This document shows, one piece after another, positions 8,568 to 19,681 of a stretch of 64,000 nt of DNA. The stretch lies in assembly GCF_020531845.1 (NCBI RefSeq), contig NZ_JAJAVF010000004.1, positions 414,045-478,044 of the forward strand. Direction: 5' to 3'. The DNA is from Methylobacillus methanolivorans (GTDB taxonomy: Bacteria > Pseudomonadota > Gammaproteobacteria > Burkholderiales > Methylophilaceae). Positions within the stretch are counted from its first letter, which is position 1, and every line of letters starts with the position of its first letter. A model generated the notes under the pieces. The model searched no databases. It was not told the origin of the DNA and saw nothing but the letters and a program-made list of their open reading frames with translations. The translations under genes were made by a program, and so were the position numbers.

Positions 8568-9725
8568 TTATTCAAACCAGAGCTTGATCGTATCCAACAG
8601 GCGGCCAAAGATACCAGCGACTTCTACGTTCTTGGCAGCTACCAGCTTGTGCTCGGCAATCACCTTGTCATCAAGGATGAACTGGATGGTGCCAACTTGC
8701 TGGCCTGCGCTAACAGGTGCCACCAGGGGTTGCTGGCTGACGACCTTGGCCTTGACGCGGGCATACTCCCCCTTGGGCAGAGTGATGGAAACATTCTTGG
8801 CAACGGTGGCGACCAGATTGTTTTCAGCGCCCTTCCATACTTTAAGTGTGCTGACTTCAGCGCCACGCTTGTACACAAGCTTGGATTCGTAGAACTGGAA
8901 GCCGTAGTTAAGCAGCTTCTGGCTTTCGGTAGCACGTGCGGAGTCAGAGGGAGCGCCGAGCACAACTGAGATCATGCGGGTATCACCACGCTTGGCCGAG
9001 GTGACGAGGCAGTAGCCCGCACTCTTGGTATGGCCAGTCTTCATGCCATCCACATAAGGGTCTAGCCACAGCAGGCGGTTGCGGTTGGGCTGGCTGATCT
9101 TGTTGTAGGTGTATTCCTTGACCGAATAGAGACGCTGGTACTGGTCAGGGAAATCACGGATCAGTGCTGCTGCCAGCAAAGCGAGATCGTGCGCTGTTGT
9201 GTAATGTTGTGGGTCGGGCAGGCCAGTGGCGTTCATGTAATGGCTGTCGCGCATGCCTAGGCGGGCGGCTTCCTTGTTCATGAGTTCGGCAAAGCCCTCC
9301 TCGGAGCCAGCAATTCCTTCTGCCAGCGTGATGGATGCATCGTTGCCAGACTGGATGATCATGCCGTGCAGCAACTCATCTACAGTCACTGGTTTGTTGG
9401 GCTCAATGAACATCTTGGAGCCTTCGATCTTCCATGCCTTGACGCTCACCGGCAAGGTTTGGGTCAGGGTCAGGTGGCCGTTCTTCAATGCCTTGAATGC
9501 CAGGTAGGCGGTCATGATCTTGGTGAGTGATGCTGGTTCGACGCGCGAGGCGCCATCCTGCTGTGCAATCACACGCTCGCTGTTGAAGTCATAGAGCTGA
9601 TAGGATTTGACGGCCAGCGCTGGAGGTTGGGGAATATCTGCCGCTTGTGCCAAAAAGGCCTGGCTCATGAAAGCTGTCACTGCCGCGATCATGATCGCTG
9701 GCTTGTGTAGGGAAAAATAGGACAT
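8568..9725 (-). CDS. dacC: D-alanyl-D-alanine carboxypeptidase (PBP5/6 type)
   Basis: A 385-residue low-molecular-weight penicillin-binding protein that trims the terminal D-Ala from pentapeptides. Signal peptide about residues 1-28 (ends QAFLAQA). The three active-site motifs are Ser66-x-x-Lys69 (SLTK), Ser126-Gly-Asn (SGN) and Lys229-Thr-Gly (KTG). A C-terminal PBP5 domain and amphipathic tail (IFGRLLDTIKLWFE) would anchor it to the periplasmic face of the membrane. The symbol could equally be dacA. It follows rlpA in the elongation cluster. Confidence 0.95.
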   Translation of the reverse strand: MSYFSLHKPAIMIAAVTAFMSQAFLAQAADIPQPPALAVKSYQLYDFNSERVIAQQDGASRVEPASLTKIMTAYLAFKALKNGHLTLTQTLPVSVKAWKIEGSKMFIEPNKPVTVDELLHGMIIQSGNDASITLAEGIAGSEEGFAELMNKEAARLGMRDSHYMNATGLPDPQHYTTAHDLALLAAALIRDFPDQYQRLYSVKEYTYNKISQPNRNRLLWLDPYVDGMKTGHTKSAGYCLVTSAKRGDTRMISVVLGAPSDSARATESQKLLNYGFQFYESKLVYKRGAEVSTLKVWKGAENNLVATVAKNVSITLPKGEYARVKAKVVSQQPLVAPVSAGQQVGTIQFILDDKVIAEHKLVAAKNVEVAGIFGRLLDTIKLWFE

Positions 9726-9775
9726 AGAATCTCTTTAACTCATTATCTAGGGTTCAAGTCGGGGGGTAGCGCAAC

Positions 9776-10711
9776 TCATTGATATACCACAATAGCGTTG
9801 GTATTAAGCGTTTGCTTGATTTTTGCCGCAGCGGCTTCGGCCTGCTGGCGGCTGCTATATGGCCCAAGACGCACGCGATAAGTTCCAGCATTATACCAAT
9901 TCTCTACCTGGACATTCTCTGCAAGCTTGTTTTGCTGCAATGACTCGACTAGCCGATCACCATTCGCCTTGACGGAGAAGGCGCCCACTTGCACATAGGC
10001 ACCCGTAATTGCCTGGTTGGTGACGGTTTCGTTCATTGCATTGGTCAGGTTGCCATTGCTGTTTGCCTCTGCTGGGGCTATTGGCTGTTGTGCAATATTG
10101 CTATTGACCACGCCAGCAATTGGCCTGCCGCGTTCATCCAGTGCTTCTACATCGACGATGCCACTGCCTTTTTCAATCAGGCGTAGCTTATAGGCAGCAG
10201 CATAGGAAAGGTCAATCAACCTGTCATCATGGAAAGGACCTCGATCATTAATGCGCACGATCACAGAGCGGCCATTTTCCGGGTTAGTGACGCGTACGTA
10301 GCTGGGCAATGGCAGGATGGTATGTGCGCCGGTCATGGCATACATGTCATACACTTCGCCACTGGAGGTTTTCTGTCCGTGATAACGTTTGCCGTACCAT
10401 GAGGCAACACCACGCTGCTTGTAAGGCGTATGGTCAGTCAGTGGGGTATAGCGACGTCCTAGTGCGCTGTAGGGGCGATTGGCACGTGGCAAGGGCGTTT
10501 CTGCACGTGGTACAGCATCGGGGATGCTGTCGATATTGGCTGGTGGATTGTCGCCAGGGCCATCATCCAGATAGTAGCCGCCTTTTTTTTGGGTGGGTTT
10601 TTGCGTCGTGGTTGCAGGTTTGCCTGCGTCTGGTTTGACACTGGTACCGCCACCACAGGCCACCAGGGTGAGGGCAATCATGCCAGGAATCAGGTTGCGT
10701 ATCAGCTTCAT
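9776..10711 (-). CDS. rlpA: RlpA septal-ring lytic transglycosylase-like lipoprotein
   Basis: A 311-residue outer-membrane lipoprotein. The lipobox LTLVAC has its lipidated cysteine at residue 19. A linker rich in Pro, Lys and Thr leads to the double-psi beta-barrel domain (about 100-195, GVASWYGKRYHGQKTSSGE), which in Pseudomonas RlpA cleaves glycan strands lacking stem peptides. A C-terminal SPOR domain (about 235-311) binds such denuded glycans at the division site. The E. coli protein lacks the lytic activity, so the activity here is inferred. It lies between rodA and dacC. Confidence 0.95.
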   Translation of the reverse strand: MKLIRNLIPGMIALTLVACGGGTSVKPDAGKPATTTQKPTQKKGGYYLDDGPGDNPPANIDSIPDAVPRAETPLPRANRPYSALGRRYTPLTDHTPYKQRGVASWYGKRYHGQKTSSGEVYDMYAMTGAHTILPLPSYVRVTNPENGRSVIVRINDRGPFHDDRLIDLSYAAAYKLRLIEKGSGIVDVEALDERGRPIAGVVNSNIAQQPIAPAEANSNGNLTNAMNETVTNQAITGAYVQVGAFSVKANGDRLVESLQQNKLAENVQVENWYNAGTYRVRLGPYSSRQQAEAAAAKIKQTLNTNAIVVYQ

Positions 10712-10756
10712 TGGGTCATACAGGCCTGAGAACTGCCTGCTTCGCTCCTTTCTTGA

Positions 10757-11851
10757 CTACGAGGTAACAAGCTTTTTGTGCGTATGGATGCTCATGAGTA
10801 TGCCGAAGCCGACCAACAGGGTGACCAGCGAGGTGCCGCCATAACTGATGAGTGGTAAGGGTACACCAACCACGGGCAATATACCGCTGACCATGCCAAT
10901 GTTAACAAATACATAGGTGAAGAAGGTCAGCGTGATGCTGCCAGCCAGCAGGCGGCTGAAAGTGCCTTGCGCTTGCGCAGCGATCACGAGGCCACGCCCG
11001 ATGATGATGGTGAATAGCAAAATCAGCAGCACATTGCCTAGTAGGCCGAATTCCTCGCCAAACACGGCAAAAATAAAGTCTGTGGTGCGCTCTGGTAGGA
11101 AATCCAGCTGTGACTGCGTGCCATTGAGCCAGCCTTTGCCAGCAAGTCCACCAGAGCCTAGCGCAATACTGGCCTGTATGGTGTGATAACCAGCGCCTAG
11201 CGGGTCTTGGTAAGGGTCAAACAGGATTTCGATGCGCCGTCGCTGGTAATCGTGCAGCATGGTCCAGAGGATGGGGGCCATGATGGCTACGCTGGCAGCA
11301 GCGCCTATCAACAGACGCCAGCTCAGGCCAGCGAGAAACAGCACATAAAAGCCCGAGGCGGCGATCATCAGCGAGGTGCCTAGGTCAGGTTGCTTCATGA
11401 TCAGGCCAACTGGGATGGCAAGGAGTACGGCACCGATGGCATGATCCTTGAACGTTGCTGCAGATTCCCGCCGGGCAAAATACCAGGCCAATAACAGGGG
11501 TACGGCAATTTTCATGAGCTCCGAAGGCTGGATCTTGGCGACGCCGATATGTAGCCAGCGCCGGGCACCATGGCTGATTTCACCAAACAGCGCCACGCTG
11601 ATCAAGAGCAATACCCCTAGCGCATAGGCTGGGAGCGCAATGCGTTCCAGGATTTGCGGTGGTATGTTTGCTGCAATCCACATCAGGCTGAGGGCGACCG
11701 TAATATTGATCAGCTGGTTACTGATTTTGCCCATACTTTGGCCGGATGCGCTGTAAAGTACGCACAACGCCACTACGATCGTGATAATCAGGCAACTCAT
11801 GAGAAAGCCATCGATATGTTTCACCAGGCGTTTGAGTAGTTTATTCATCAT
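10757..11851 (-). CDS. rodA: RodA peptidoglycan glycosyltransferase
   Basis: A SEDS-family membrane enzyme, 364 residues, that polymerises lipid II during side-wall growth together with PBP2. It is strongly hydrophobic, with about ten helices. Family segments are GSGGLAGKGWLNGTQSQLDF, the catalytic-loop region FLPERTTDFIFAVFGEEFG and VGVPLPLISYGGTSL. The start is put at 11851 (or 11848), where two ATGs overlap the end of mrdA by 8-11 nt; an upstream in-frame ATG at 11893 would add an unrelated 14-residue extension inside mrdA. Translational coupling with its partner PBP2 is likely. Confidence 0.96.
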   Translation of the reverse strand: MMNKLLKRLVKHIDGFLMSCLIITIVVALCVLYSASGQSMGKISNQLINITVALSLMWIAANIPPQILERIALPAYALGVLLLISVALFGEISHGARRWLHIGVAKIQPSELMKIAVPLLLAWYFARRESAATFKDHAIGAVLLAIPVGLIMKQPDLGTSLMIAASGFYVLFLAGLSWRLLIGAAASVAIMAPILWTMLHDYQRRRIEILFDPYQDPLGAGYHTIQASIALGSGGLAGKGWLNGTQSQLDFLPERTTDFIFAVFGEEFGLLGNVLLILLFTIIIGRGLVIAAQAQGTFSRLLAGSITLTFFTYVFVNIGMVSGILPVVGVPLPLISYGGTSLVTLLVGFGILMSIHTHKKLVTS

Positions 11852-13778
11852 GGCTGTGACCCTCTGGCGTGACAGGTGCGCCCACACTGGCATCTTCTAC
11901 GGCTGGTTTTGCTGATGGCGGTTCCTTGCCCAGCAAGTAGTAATCCATCACGCGCCGGGCTATCGGGCCCGCTGTGGAGCCGCCATGGCGGCCATTTTCC
12001 ACGATGACGGCAATGGCGATTTTGGGGTCTTCCGCTGGCGCATAGGTGATAAACAAGGCATGGTCAAGATGGCGTTCTGCCATCTTGCTTTCATTGTATT
12101 TCTCGTTTTGCTTGATGCCGACGACCTGGGCGGTCCCGGTCTTGGATGCCATGAGGTATGGGCTGTCCGCACCTAGCCGAGCGGCCGTACCTCCTGGCAA
12201 TGTCACGTCCATCATGCCTAGCTTGACGATCTCGATATTTCTTGGGTTCAGGTTGACCTGATCTACCACCTCGGACGCAATGGAGTGGACGTGTCCGCCC
12301 TTGCTTTCCTGAATGGCGGACACCAGGTGTGGCTTCATTGCCTTGCCGTTGTTAGCGAGGATAGCCGTCGCTTGCGCCAGCTGCATCGGGGTGACCAAGG
12401 TATAGCCTTGGCCAATCCCTACAATGACGGTTTCACCCGGAAACCACTTCTGCTTGAAGCGGCGGGCTTTCCATTCTGGTGTTGGTAGCAGGCCGCCCAT
12501 CTCCCCCTTGATGTCAATGCCAGATGGCTTACCGAAGCCAAAGTGGCTGACGAAGGATGTAAGTCTCTCTATGCCTAGCTCCATGGCCAAGCCGTAGAAG
12601 AAGGTATCGCAGGAAACAGCAATCGCCTTGCGCATATCCACTGTGCCGTGGCCACTGGGTTTCCAGTCACGATAACGGTGCGTATTGCCGGGCAGCATGA
12701 AAAACCCGGGATCGCTGATGCTGAAAGGAGGTGTGCGTTTACCGTTTTCCAGCCCCGCCATGGCAACAAAAGGTTTGAAGGTCGAGCCAGGAGGGTAAAC
12801 CCCGCGCAATGGACGGTTGATCAGCGGCTTATCCAGTGATTCATTGAGCTCTTTCCAGCTTTCACTGTCGATACCGTCAACAAATAGGTTGGGGTCGTAG
12901 CCGGGCTGGCTCACATAAGCAAGCACTTCGCCCGTGTTCGGCTGGATGGCGACCAGTGCGCCGCGGTAATCGCCAAAAGCTTCTTCTGCAATACGTTGCA
13001 GTTTACTGTCGATTGATAAGATAAGGTTGTTACCCGGAATTGGCGGTGTGCTAGATAGCACACGTACCGCATGACCGCCAGCGTCGATTTCCACCTGCTG
13101 AAAGCCCGTGATGCCATGCAGTTGTGATTCGTAAAATTGTTCCAGGCCGCTTTTGCCAATATGGTCAGAACCTTTGTAGTTCGAGAGATCGCCTGATTCC
13201 TTGAGGTTTTCCAGGTCGCGATCATTGATGCGGCCTATGTAGCCGATGATATGGGAGCCGGATTTTTCTTGTGGGTATTGGCGGAACAGGCGCGAACGAA
13301 TCTCCACCCCAGGCAAGCGGAAGCGGTTGACCGCGATTTTGGCAGCCTCATCTTCGTTAAGGTGGGTGCGGATGGGCACACTTTCAAAGCTATGTGTCTG
13401 GGCACGAAGTTTCTTGAAGCGCTTGCGGTCATTGGCGCTGACTTCAATTAACTTGGCAAGGTCGTCTATGGTGTCCTCGACATTATTGGCGACTTTCGCA
13501 GGCGTGATTTCCAATGTGTAGACAAAGGAATTCTGCGCCAGGACGACGCCATTCCGATCCAGGATCAGGCCGCGGTTAGGGACAATCGGCACCAGCGAGA
13601 TACGGTTGTTTTCTGCCATGGTCTGGTAATGATCGTACTTGGCATATTGCAAGTAGACGAAGCGACTGATCAAGATGCCGAAGCAGGTGAGGACCAGCAA
13701 GGCGCCTGCGGCCAGCCTAGCGCGGAAATCGTGCTGTTCTTTTTGGTAATTCTTGAGTTCGGAACGACGGGATCTCAT
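11841..13778 (-). CDS. mrdA: Penicillin-binding protein 2
   Basis: A 645-residue class-B transpeptidase that cross-links peptidoglycan in the elongasome. It has one N-terminal transmembrane helix (about 20-42), a dimerisation/pedestal domain and a C-terminal transpeptidase domain. Active-site motifs are Ser332-x-x-Lys335 (STFK), Ser389-Cys-Asp391 (the SxN equivalent, SCD as in typical PBP2) and Lys546-Thr-Gly (KTG). The gene starts 8 bp after mreD and overlaps rodA, its polymerase partner. Confidence 0.97.
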   Translation of the reverse strand: MRSRRSELKNYQKEQHDFRARLAAGALLVLTCFGILISRFVYLQYAKYDHYQTMAENNRISLVPIVPNRGLILDRNGVVLAQNSFVYTLEITPAKVANNVEDTIDDLAKLIEVSANDRKRFKKLRAQTHSFESVPIRTHLNEDEAAKIAVNRFRLPGVEIRSRLFRQYPQEKSGSHIIGYIGRINDRDLENLKESGDLSNYKGSDHIGKSGLEQFYESQLHGITGFQQVEIDAGGHAVRVLSSTPPIPGNNLILSIDSKLQRIAEEAFGDYRGALVAIQPNTGEVLAYVSQPGYDPNLFVDGIDSESWKELNESLDKPLINRPLRGVYPPGSTFKPFVAMAGLENGKRTPPFSISDPGFFMLPGNTHRYRDWKPSGHGTVDMRKAIAVSCDTFFYGLAMELGIERLTSFVSHFGFGKPSGIDIKGEMGGLLPTPEWKARRFKQKWFPGETVIVGIGQGYTLVTPMQLAQATAILANNGKAMKPHLVSAIQESKGGHVHSIASEVVDQVNLNPRNIEIVKLGMMDVTLPGGTAARLGADSPYLMASKTGTAQVVGIKQNEKYNESKMAERHLDHALFITYAPAEDPKIAIAVIVENGRHGGSTAGPIARRVMDYYLLGKEPPSAKPAVEDASVGAPVTPEGHSHDE

Positions 13779-13786
13779 TGGCAGGA

Positions 13787-14266
13787 TCAGGCCTGGTTGG
13801 AGCGGCTATCAATACGCAGGCGCGAGAAAATGACGAATTGCCAGAGCAGGATACCGCTAATGCTGGGCAGGAAGTATTGCCAGCCTGGTAATTCACCACC
13901 CGCGAATAGCTTCAATACCAAGGTGGTGAGCTGAGTGAATAGCAGCAGCAAAAATACATACCCTGCCTGTTGCCAGATGTTGAACAATGCCAAGCGGCGT
14001 TGATATGTCACTGCGAAATAGGACGTAATGGCGTAAGCAAGGGCGAATTGCCCAAACAACCCGCCAGAAATCAGGTCCATTAGCAAGCCTGCGAACCAGG
14101 CCGTACCGATATTGCACAGGTGTGGCGCTCTTAGTGTCCAATACAGCACGATCACCAATAGAAACTCGGGACGTACCGTGAGCGCATCACCCGACCAAGG
14201 CAGGATTTGCAGTATCAATGCCAGCAGCAACGACAGATATACAGGTTTGAAGCTAGTGGTTGTCAT
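13787..14266 (-). CDS. mreD: Rod-shape protein MreD
   Basis: A 159-residue integral membrane protein with five to six helices (for example LSLLLALILQILPWSG and FLLVIVLYWTLRAP). It belongs to the elongasome scaffold MreBCD. The start is set at 14266 (MTTTSFKPVYLSLL), which overlaps mreC by 14 nt. The longer open frame to 14455 adds 63 residues that are only the shadow of mreC. The order mreC-mreD-mrdA is conserved in proteobacteria. Confidence 0.92.
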   Translation of the reverse strand: MTTTSFKPVYLSLLLALILQILPWSGDALTVRPEFLLVIVLYWTLRAPHLCNIGTAWFAGLLMDLISGGLFGQFALAYAITSYFAVTYQRRLALFNIWQQAGYVFLLLLFTQLTTLVLKLFAGGELPGWQYFLPSISGILLWQFVIFSRLRIDSRSNQA

Positions 14267-15185
14267 GGCGTTGTGCTGGTATTGTTTTCTTGGGGGTGCG
14301 GGTGGCTTTGACCGTATTACTATCGGCAGGTCGGTCAACTTGTGGGATGCTGACGAGCAGGAGTTGCCTGTGATGTTCGATTCCCGCGATTGGTTTGCCG
14401 ATGATATGGGCAAATGGCGAGTCGGCATCGGTATCCACCTGAATAACCTCTGCAACAGCTAGGCCATGTGGATAAATGCCGTCAATCCCAGAGGTGACGA
14501 GTTTGTCGCCGACGCGAATGTCGACATTCGCGGGTAGGGAAGGTAACTCAACCGTGGTGCTACGCCCCTGTCCAAAAGCAATGGCACGCAGGCCGTTGCG
14601 CTCCACTTGTACCGGGATGGAAAGCTCTTTATCGGTGATCAGTGTGACTTCGCTGCTGAACGGGTAGACACGCGTCACTTGCCCTACTACTCCGTTCTCA
14701 TCAATGGCTGCCTGGCCGGGCGTGATGTTTTGGCGTGAGCCAAGGTTGACAATAATCTTGTGGCTGAACGGGTCACGACCCATGTGCAATATCTCGACTA
14801 AGCGTGCTGGCTGGCTCGAAAGCTGGGCAGCGCCCAGTAGGCTGCGCAGGCGCTCGTTTTCCGTGGATAGTGCCTTGAAACGCTGTAGCTCTGCCGCGTG
14901 CTCTAGTGCTTGCTGGCGCAGCGCATGATTTTCTTCAGTCAGTGTGGTTTGCTTGTGCAGGTATTCCCCAATATCTCGGGTGAGATTGAGCGGGGCATTG
15001 GCGATAATCTGCAGTGGGTGCAACAGGGCGATGAAGCCTTGGCGTACTTCTACCAGGTAATTCAGTCTGGCATCTGTGGCGATCAATACCAGAGAAAGCA
15101 CGGAGAAAAAGAACAAACGTGCTGTAGGGCTGGGGCCGCGAACAAAGAAGCCAGTGTGGTGTTGGTGTTCTAAGGCGCGTGACAT
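14253..15185 (-). CDS. mreC: Rod-shape protein MreC
   Basis: A 310-residue bitopic protein with one N-terminal helix (about 24-42, LFFFSVLSLVLIATDARL). A coiled coil follows (about 75-115, ENHALRQQALEHAAELQRF), then the periplasmic double beta-barrel domain with VTLITDKELSIPVQVERNG. It links cytoplasmic MreB with PBP2 and RodA. It follows mreB by 118 bp that contain a clear terminator hairpin, so mreCD levels may be lower than mreB. The C-terminal tail after about residue 275 is poorly conserved. Confidence 0.95.
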   Translation of the reverse strand: MSRALEHQHHTGFFVRGPSPTARLFFFSVLSLVLIATDARLNYLVEVRQGFIALLHPLQIIANAPLNLTRDIGEYLHKQTTLTEENHALRQQALEHAAELQRFKALSTENERLRSLLGAAQLSSQPARLVEILHMGRDPFSHKIIVNLGSRQNITPGQAAIDENGVVGQVTRVYPFSSEVTLITDKELSIPVQVERNGLRAIAFGQGRSTTVELPSLPANVDIRVGDKLVTSGIDGIYPHGLAVAEVIQVDTDADSPFAHIIGKPIAGIEHHRQLLLVSIPQVDRPADSNTVKATRTPKKTIPAQRHDNH

Positions 15186-15253
15186 GAGAGATTGTAGGTG
15201 GTTATCGTCTATTGAGCTAAGGGTACTCTGGAGTCAGCATGACTCCGGATGAT

Positions 15254-15281
15254 AAAAAACAGGCCATCGTTACATGGCCTG
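15254..15281 (-). terminator. Rho-independent terminator/attenuator after mreB
   Basis: On the minus strand CAGGCCAT (15281-15274) and ATGGCCTG (15267-15260) form a perfect 8-bp stem with a 6-nt loop, followed by six T residues (complement of 15254-15259). It lies 22 nt beyond the mreB stop and 68 nt before mreC. In E. coli most mreB transcripts are monocistronic and only some continue into mreCD; this hairpin would produce the same partition. Confidence 0.88.
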
Positions 15282-15303
15282 AGTTTGATCATGATAACGT
15301 AAT

Positions 15304-16386
<1,083 letters not shown>

Positions 16387-16419
16387 TTATGTTGCGGCTG
16401 AAGATGTGCGTAAAATCAA

Positions 16420-16430
16420 GGTATAATACC
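16420..16430. promoter_or_regulatory. Symmetric -10 box between mreB and gatC
   Basis: GGTATAATACC is a perfect palindrome. Read on the plus strand it holds a consensus -10 TATAAT (16422-16427) for gatCAB. Read on the minus strand it holds TATTAT (16428-16423) pointing to mreB. Distances to the start codons are 41 nt (gatC) and about 75 nt (mreB). The -35 elements are weak on both sides (TGAAGA at 16399-16404 for plus, TTAAAT at 16451-16446 for minus). Confidence 0.55.
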
Positions 16431-16467
16431 TGATATCTCCTAGAAATTTAAGATTTGGATTGGATAA

Positions 16468-16755
16468 ATGTCACTCAACACACAAGACGTCAAACGGATT
16501 GCGCACTTGGCGCGAATTGCCGTTAGCGAGGAAGAGGCCGAGGCGACACTGGTCAAGCTTTCCGGGATTCTGGGCCTGATCGAGGAAATGCAGGCTGTAG
16601 ACACGAGCGGCATTGCGCCGATGTCCCATTCCCAGGATGTGACCCAGCGCCTGCGTGCGGATGTTGTTACTGAAAGCAACCAGCGCGACCTGCTGCAATC
16701 TATCGCTCCTGCCGTCGAGAATGGTCTCTACCTCGTTCCTAAAGTCATCGAATAA
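16468..16755 (+). CDS. gatC: Asp-tRNA(Asn)/Glu-tRNA(Gln) amidotransferase subunit C
   Basis: A 95-residue small subunit that wraps around GatA and stabilises the GatCAB complex. The family start ([19 protein letters not shown]) and the ending [20 protein letters not shown] are conserved. It begins the gatCAB operon, 8 bp before gatA. Its presence indicates that the organism makes Asn-tRNA and/or Gln-tRNA by transamidation. Confidence 0.97.
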   Translation: MSLNTQDVKRIAHLARIAVSEEEAEATLVKLSGILGLIEEMQAVDTSGIAPMSHSQDVTQRLRADVVTESNQRDLLQSIAPAVENGLYLVPKVIE

Positions 16756-16763
16756 GCCTTGCC

Positions 16764-18233
16764 ATGATCAATCAAAGTTTGAAGCACCTGGCTGGAAAGC
16801 TAGCCAGTAAGGAGATTTCCAGTGTCGAGCTGACGCAGGAATACCTCAATCGCATTGCCCGACTGAACCCAGAGATCAATGCCTATATCACAGTTAATCC
16901 AGAGTTGACCCTGGCTCAAGCCAGAGCGGCTGACCAGCGTATTGCCCAAGGCGATATCAGTGCATTAACTGGTATTCCAATCGCACAAAAAGACATTTTC
17001 TGTGCTCAGGGCTGGAGAACGACTTGCGGTTCCAAAATGCTGGAAAATTTCATTGCGCCCTACGATGCAGGCATCATTGAACGCTTCAATGCCGCTGGCG
17101 CAGTGAGCCTCGGCAAGACCAATATGGATGAGTTCGCGATGGGCTCCTCCAACGAGACTTCTTATTACGGGAAGGTACAAAACCCCTGGGATCGTAGCCG
17201 TGTGCCTGGCGGTAGCTCGGGTGGTAGTGCGGCAGCGGTAGCGGCACGTTTGTGTGCAGCAGCGACTGGTTCCGACACTGGCGGCTCGATTCGCCAGCCA
17301 GCCTCGTTGTGTGGATTGTCTGGCCTCAAGCCCACTTATGGCCTTGCGTCGCGCTATGGCATGATTGCCTTTGCATCCAGCCTGGACCAGGCAGGCCCCA
17401 TGGCACATTCCGCCGAAGATATGGCCATCATGATGAATGTGATGACCGGCTTTGATGAGCGTGATTCCACTAGCCTGCAGCGCGAGAAGGAAGATTACAC
17501 CCGCGATCTAGGCAAGCCGCTGGCAGGTCTCAGGGTTGGTTTGCCCAAGGAGTATTTTGCCGAAGGCCTAGATGCTGGTGTGGGTAAGGTCATTGAGGCC
17601 GCAATCGATGAGTACCGCAAGCTGGGTGCAGAAATCGTCGACATCAGCCTGCCCAACACGATGCTGTCCATTCCGGTTTACTACGTGCTTGCCCCCGCAG
17701 AGGCTTCCAGTAACCTCTCGCGTTATGACGGCGTGCGCTTTGGTCATCGTGCCGCCGAGTATGATGATTTGATGGATATGTACTGCAAGAGTCGTGCTGA
17801 AGGCTTTGGTGCGGAAGTGAAGCGCCGTATCCTGATCGGTACTTATGTGCTGAGCGCAGGCTATTACGATGCCTATTACCTCAAGGCGCAACAAATCCGT
17901 CGCCTGATTGCCGAGGATTTTGCCAAGGCATTCGAGCAATGTGACCTCATTCTCGGGCCAACCGCACCGTCTACCGCATTCAAGTCGGGCGAGAAGGCGG
18001 ATGACCCTGTTGCCATGTATTTGCAGGATATCTATACCATTGCCGTCAATCTAGCTGGTTTACCAGGCATGAGCATTCCAGCCGGTTTTGCTTCAGCGGC
18101 AGATGGTAAGGAGCTACCCGTTGGTCTGCAAATCATCGGTAATTATTTTGACGAAGCTCGTATGCTCAACGCTGGGCATGCCTATCAACAGGTCACAGAT
18201 TGGCACACTCGCATGCCAGAAGGAATTGCATAA
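16764..18233 (+). CDS. gatA: Asp-tRNA(Asn)/Glu-tRNA(Gln) amidotransferase subunit A
   Basis: A 489-residue amidase that releases ammonia from glutamine for use by GatB. The Ser-cisSer-Lys triad is readable: Lys76 (IAQKDIFC), Ser151 in GGSSGGS and the nucleophile Ser175 (DTGGSIRQP). Their spacing, 75 and 24 residues, is that of characterised GatA enzymes. Its stop codon overlaps the gatB start (TAATG). Confidence 0.98.
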   Translation: MINQSLKHLAGKLASKEISSVELTQEYLNRIARLNPEINAYITVNPELTLAQARAADQRIAQGDISALTGIPIAQKDIFCAQGWRTTCGSKMLENFIAPYDAGIIERFNAAGAVSLGKTNMDEFAMGSSNETSYYGKVQNPWDRSRVPGGSSGGSAAAVAARLCAAATGSDTGGSIRQPASLCGLSGLKPTYGLASRYGMIAFASSLDQAGPMAHSAEDMAIMMNVMTGFDERDSTSLQREKEDYTRDLGKPLAGLRVGLPKEYFAEGLDAGVGKVIEAAIDEYRKLGAEIVDISLPNTMLSIPVYYVLAPAEASSNLSRYDGVRFGHRAAEYDDLMDMYCKSRAEGFGAEVKRRILIGTYVLSAGYYDAYYLKAQQIRRLIAEDFAKAFEQCDLILGPTAPSTAFKSGEKADDPVAMYLQDIYTIAVNLAGLPGMSIPAGFASAADGKELPVGLQIIGNYFDEARMLNAGHAYQQVTDWHTRMPEGIA

Positions 18234-19669
18234 TGAGTAGTTGGGAAGTCGTTATCGGGCTGGAAACTCATACCCAGCTCAACACTCAGTCCAAGATTTT
18301 CTCCGGCAGCAGCATTGCGTTTGGTGCAGAGCCCAATACCCAAGCCAATGTGGTGGATATTGCCTTGCCAGGCGTGTTGCCAGTGTTGAACAAGGAAGCC
18401 GTGCAATGCGCGATACGCTTTGGCCTGGCGATTGATGCCGAGATTGCGCCACGTTCAGTATTTGCCCGTAAGAATTACTTTTACCCCGATTTGCCCAAGG
18501 GCTACCAGATTAGCCAATATGAGTTGCCAGTCGTGGGCAAGGGGTCACTGACCATCCAGGTTGGTGATGTGGAAAAAACCATTCGCATTACCCGTGCCCA
18601 CCTAGAAGAGGACGCAGGCAAGTCGGTACATGGTGCCAGCCCTGGCCAATCTGGCATCGACCTTAACCGTGCTGGTACGCCCTTGCTGGAAATCGTGACC
18701 GAGCCGGACATGCGTTCGGCTGCTGAAGCGGTGGCTTATGCACGTAAGCTGCATGAGCTGGTGCAATGGATCAATATCTGCGACGGTAATATGCAGGAAG
18801 GCAGCTTCCGTTGTGACGTTAACGTGTCTGTGCGTCGCAAGGGTGATGAAAAGCTGGGCACCCGTCGCGAGATCAAGAACCTCAATTCCTTCCGCTTTAT
18901 GCAGCAGGCGATCGAGTATGAAACCCGCTGGCAGATTGAGACCCTGGAAGACGGTGGCAAGATCGAACAGGCGACAGTGCTGTTCAATCCTGATACTGGC
19001 GAAACCCGCGCCATGCGTAGCAAGGAAGAGGCCAACGATTACCGCTACTTCCCTGACCCCGATCTCTTGCCTTTGGCGATTTCAACTGAAGATATCGACG
19101 CTATCCGCGTTACCCTGCCTGAATTGCCCACGGCCATGAAGGCGCGTTTTGAGCGCGATTATGGTTTGTCGGCTTATGATGCGACAGCCTTGACTGCTTC
19201 GCGTGGTGTTGCCGATTATTTTACTGCGACGCTGGCTGCTTTTGGCGGTGAGGCTAAGCTGGTGGCAAACTGGGTCATGGGCAGCGTCAGTGCCAAGTTG
19301 AATGAAGCTGATCAGTCGATTGCAGCATCGCCAGTTTCGCCTGAGTTGCTGTCTGGCTTGCTCAAGCGTATTGCGGATAACACCATCTCCAGCAAGATCG
19401 CCAAGGAAGTGTTCGAGGCAATGTGGGCTGGGGAGGGTTCTGCCGACGAGATTATCGCGAATAAGGGCCTGAAACAGGTCACCGATACTGGTGCGATTGA
19501 GGCGATCGTCGATGAAGTACTGGCGGCTAACCCGGCGATGGTAGAGGAGTTCAAGGCTGGCAAGGAAAAAGCCTTTAATGCACTGGTGGGACAAACCATG
19601 AAAGCATCGAAGGGCAAGGCTAACCCGGCCCAGGTGAATGACATCCTCAAGCGTAAGCTGGCTGGCTAA
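18233..19669 (+). CDS. gatB: Asp-tRNA(Asn)/Glu-tRNA(Gln) amidotransferase subunit B
   Basis: A 478-residue subunit that binds the misacylated tRNA, phosphorylates its Asp or Glu side chain and couples it to ammonia. The start is the ATG at 18233, overlapping the gatA stop; the in-frame ATG at 18200 lies within gatA and is rejected. Motifs: [18 protein letters not shown] at the start, [26 protein letters not shown] and the C-terminal YqeY-like tail (about 330-478) that holds the tRNA elbow. It converges on the DUF4124 gene 12 bp downstream. Confidence 0.98.
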   Translation: MSSWEVVIGLETHTQLNTQSKIFSGSSIAFGAEPNTQANVVDIALPGVLPVLNKEAVQCAIRFGLAIDAEIAPRSVFARKNYFYPDLPKGYQISQYELPVVGKGSLTIQVGDVEKTIRITRAHLEEDAGKSVHGASPGQSGIDLNRAGTPLLEIVTEPDMRSAAEAVAYARKLHELVQWINICDGNMQEGSFRCDVNVSVRRKGDEKLGTRREIKNLNSFRFMQQAIEYETRWQIETLEDGGKIEQATVLFNPDTGETRAMRSKEEANDYRYFPDPDLLPLAISTEDIDAIRVTLPELPTAMKARFERDYGLSAYDATALTASRGVADYFTATLAAFGGEAKLVANWVMGSVSAKLNEADQSIAASPVSPELLSGLLKRIADNTISSKIAKEVFEAMWAGEGSADEIIANKGLKQVTDTGAIEAIVDEVLAANPAMVEEFKAGKEKAFNALVGQTMKASKGKANPAQVNDILKRKLAG

Positions 19670-19681
19670 ACCTGACGAAGG

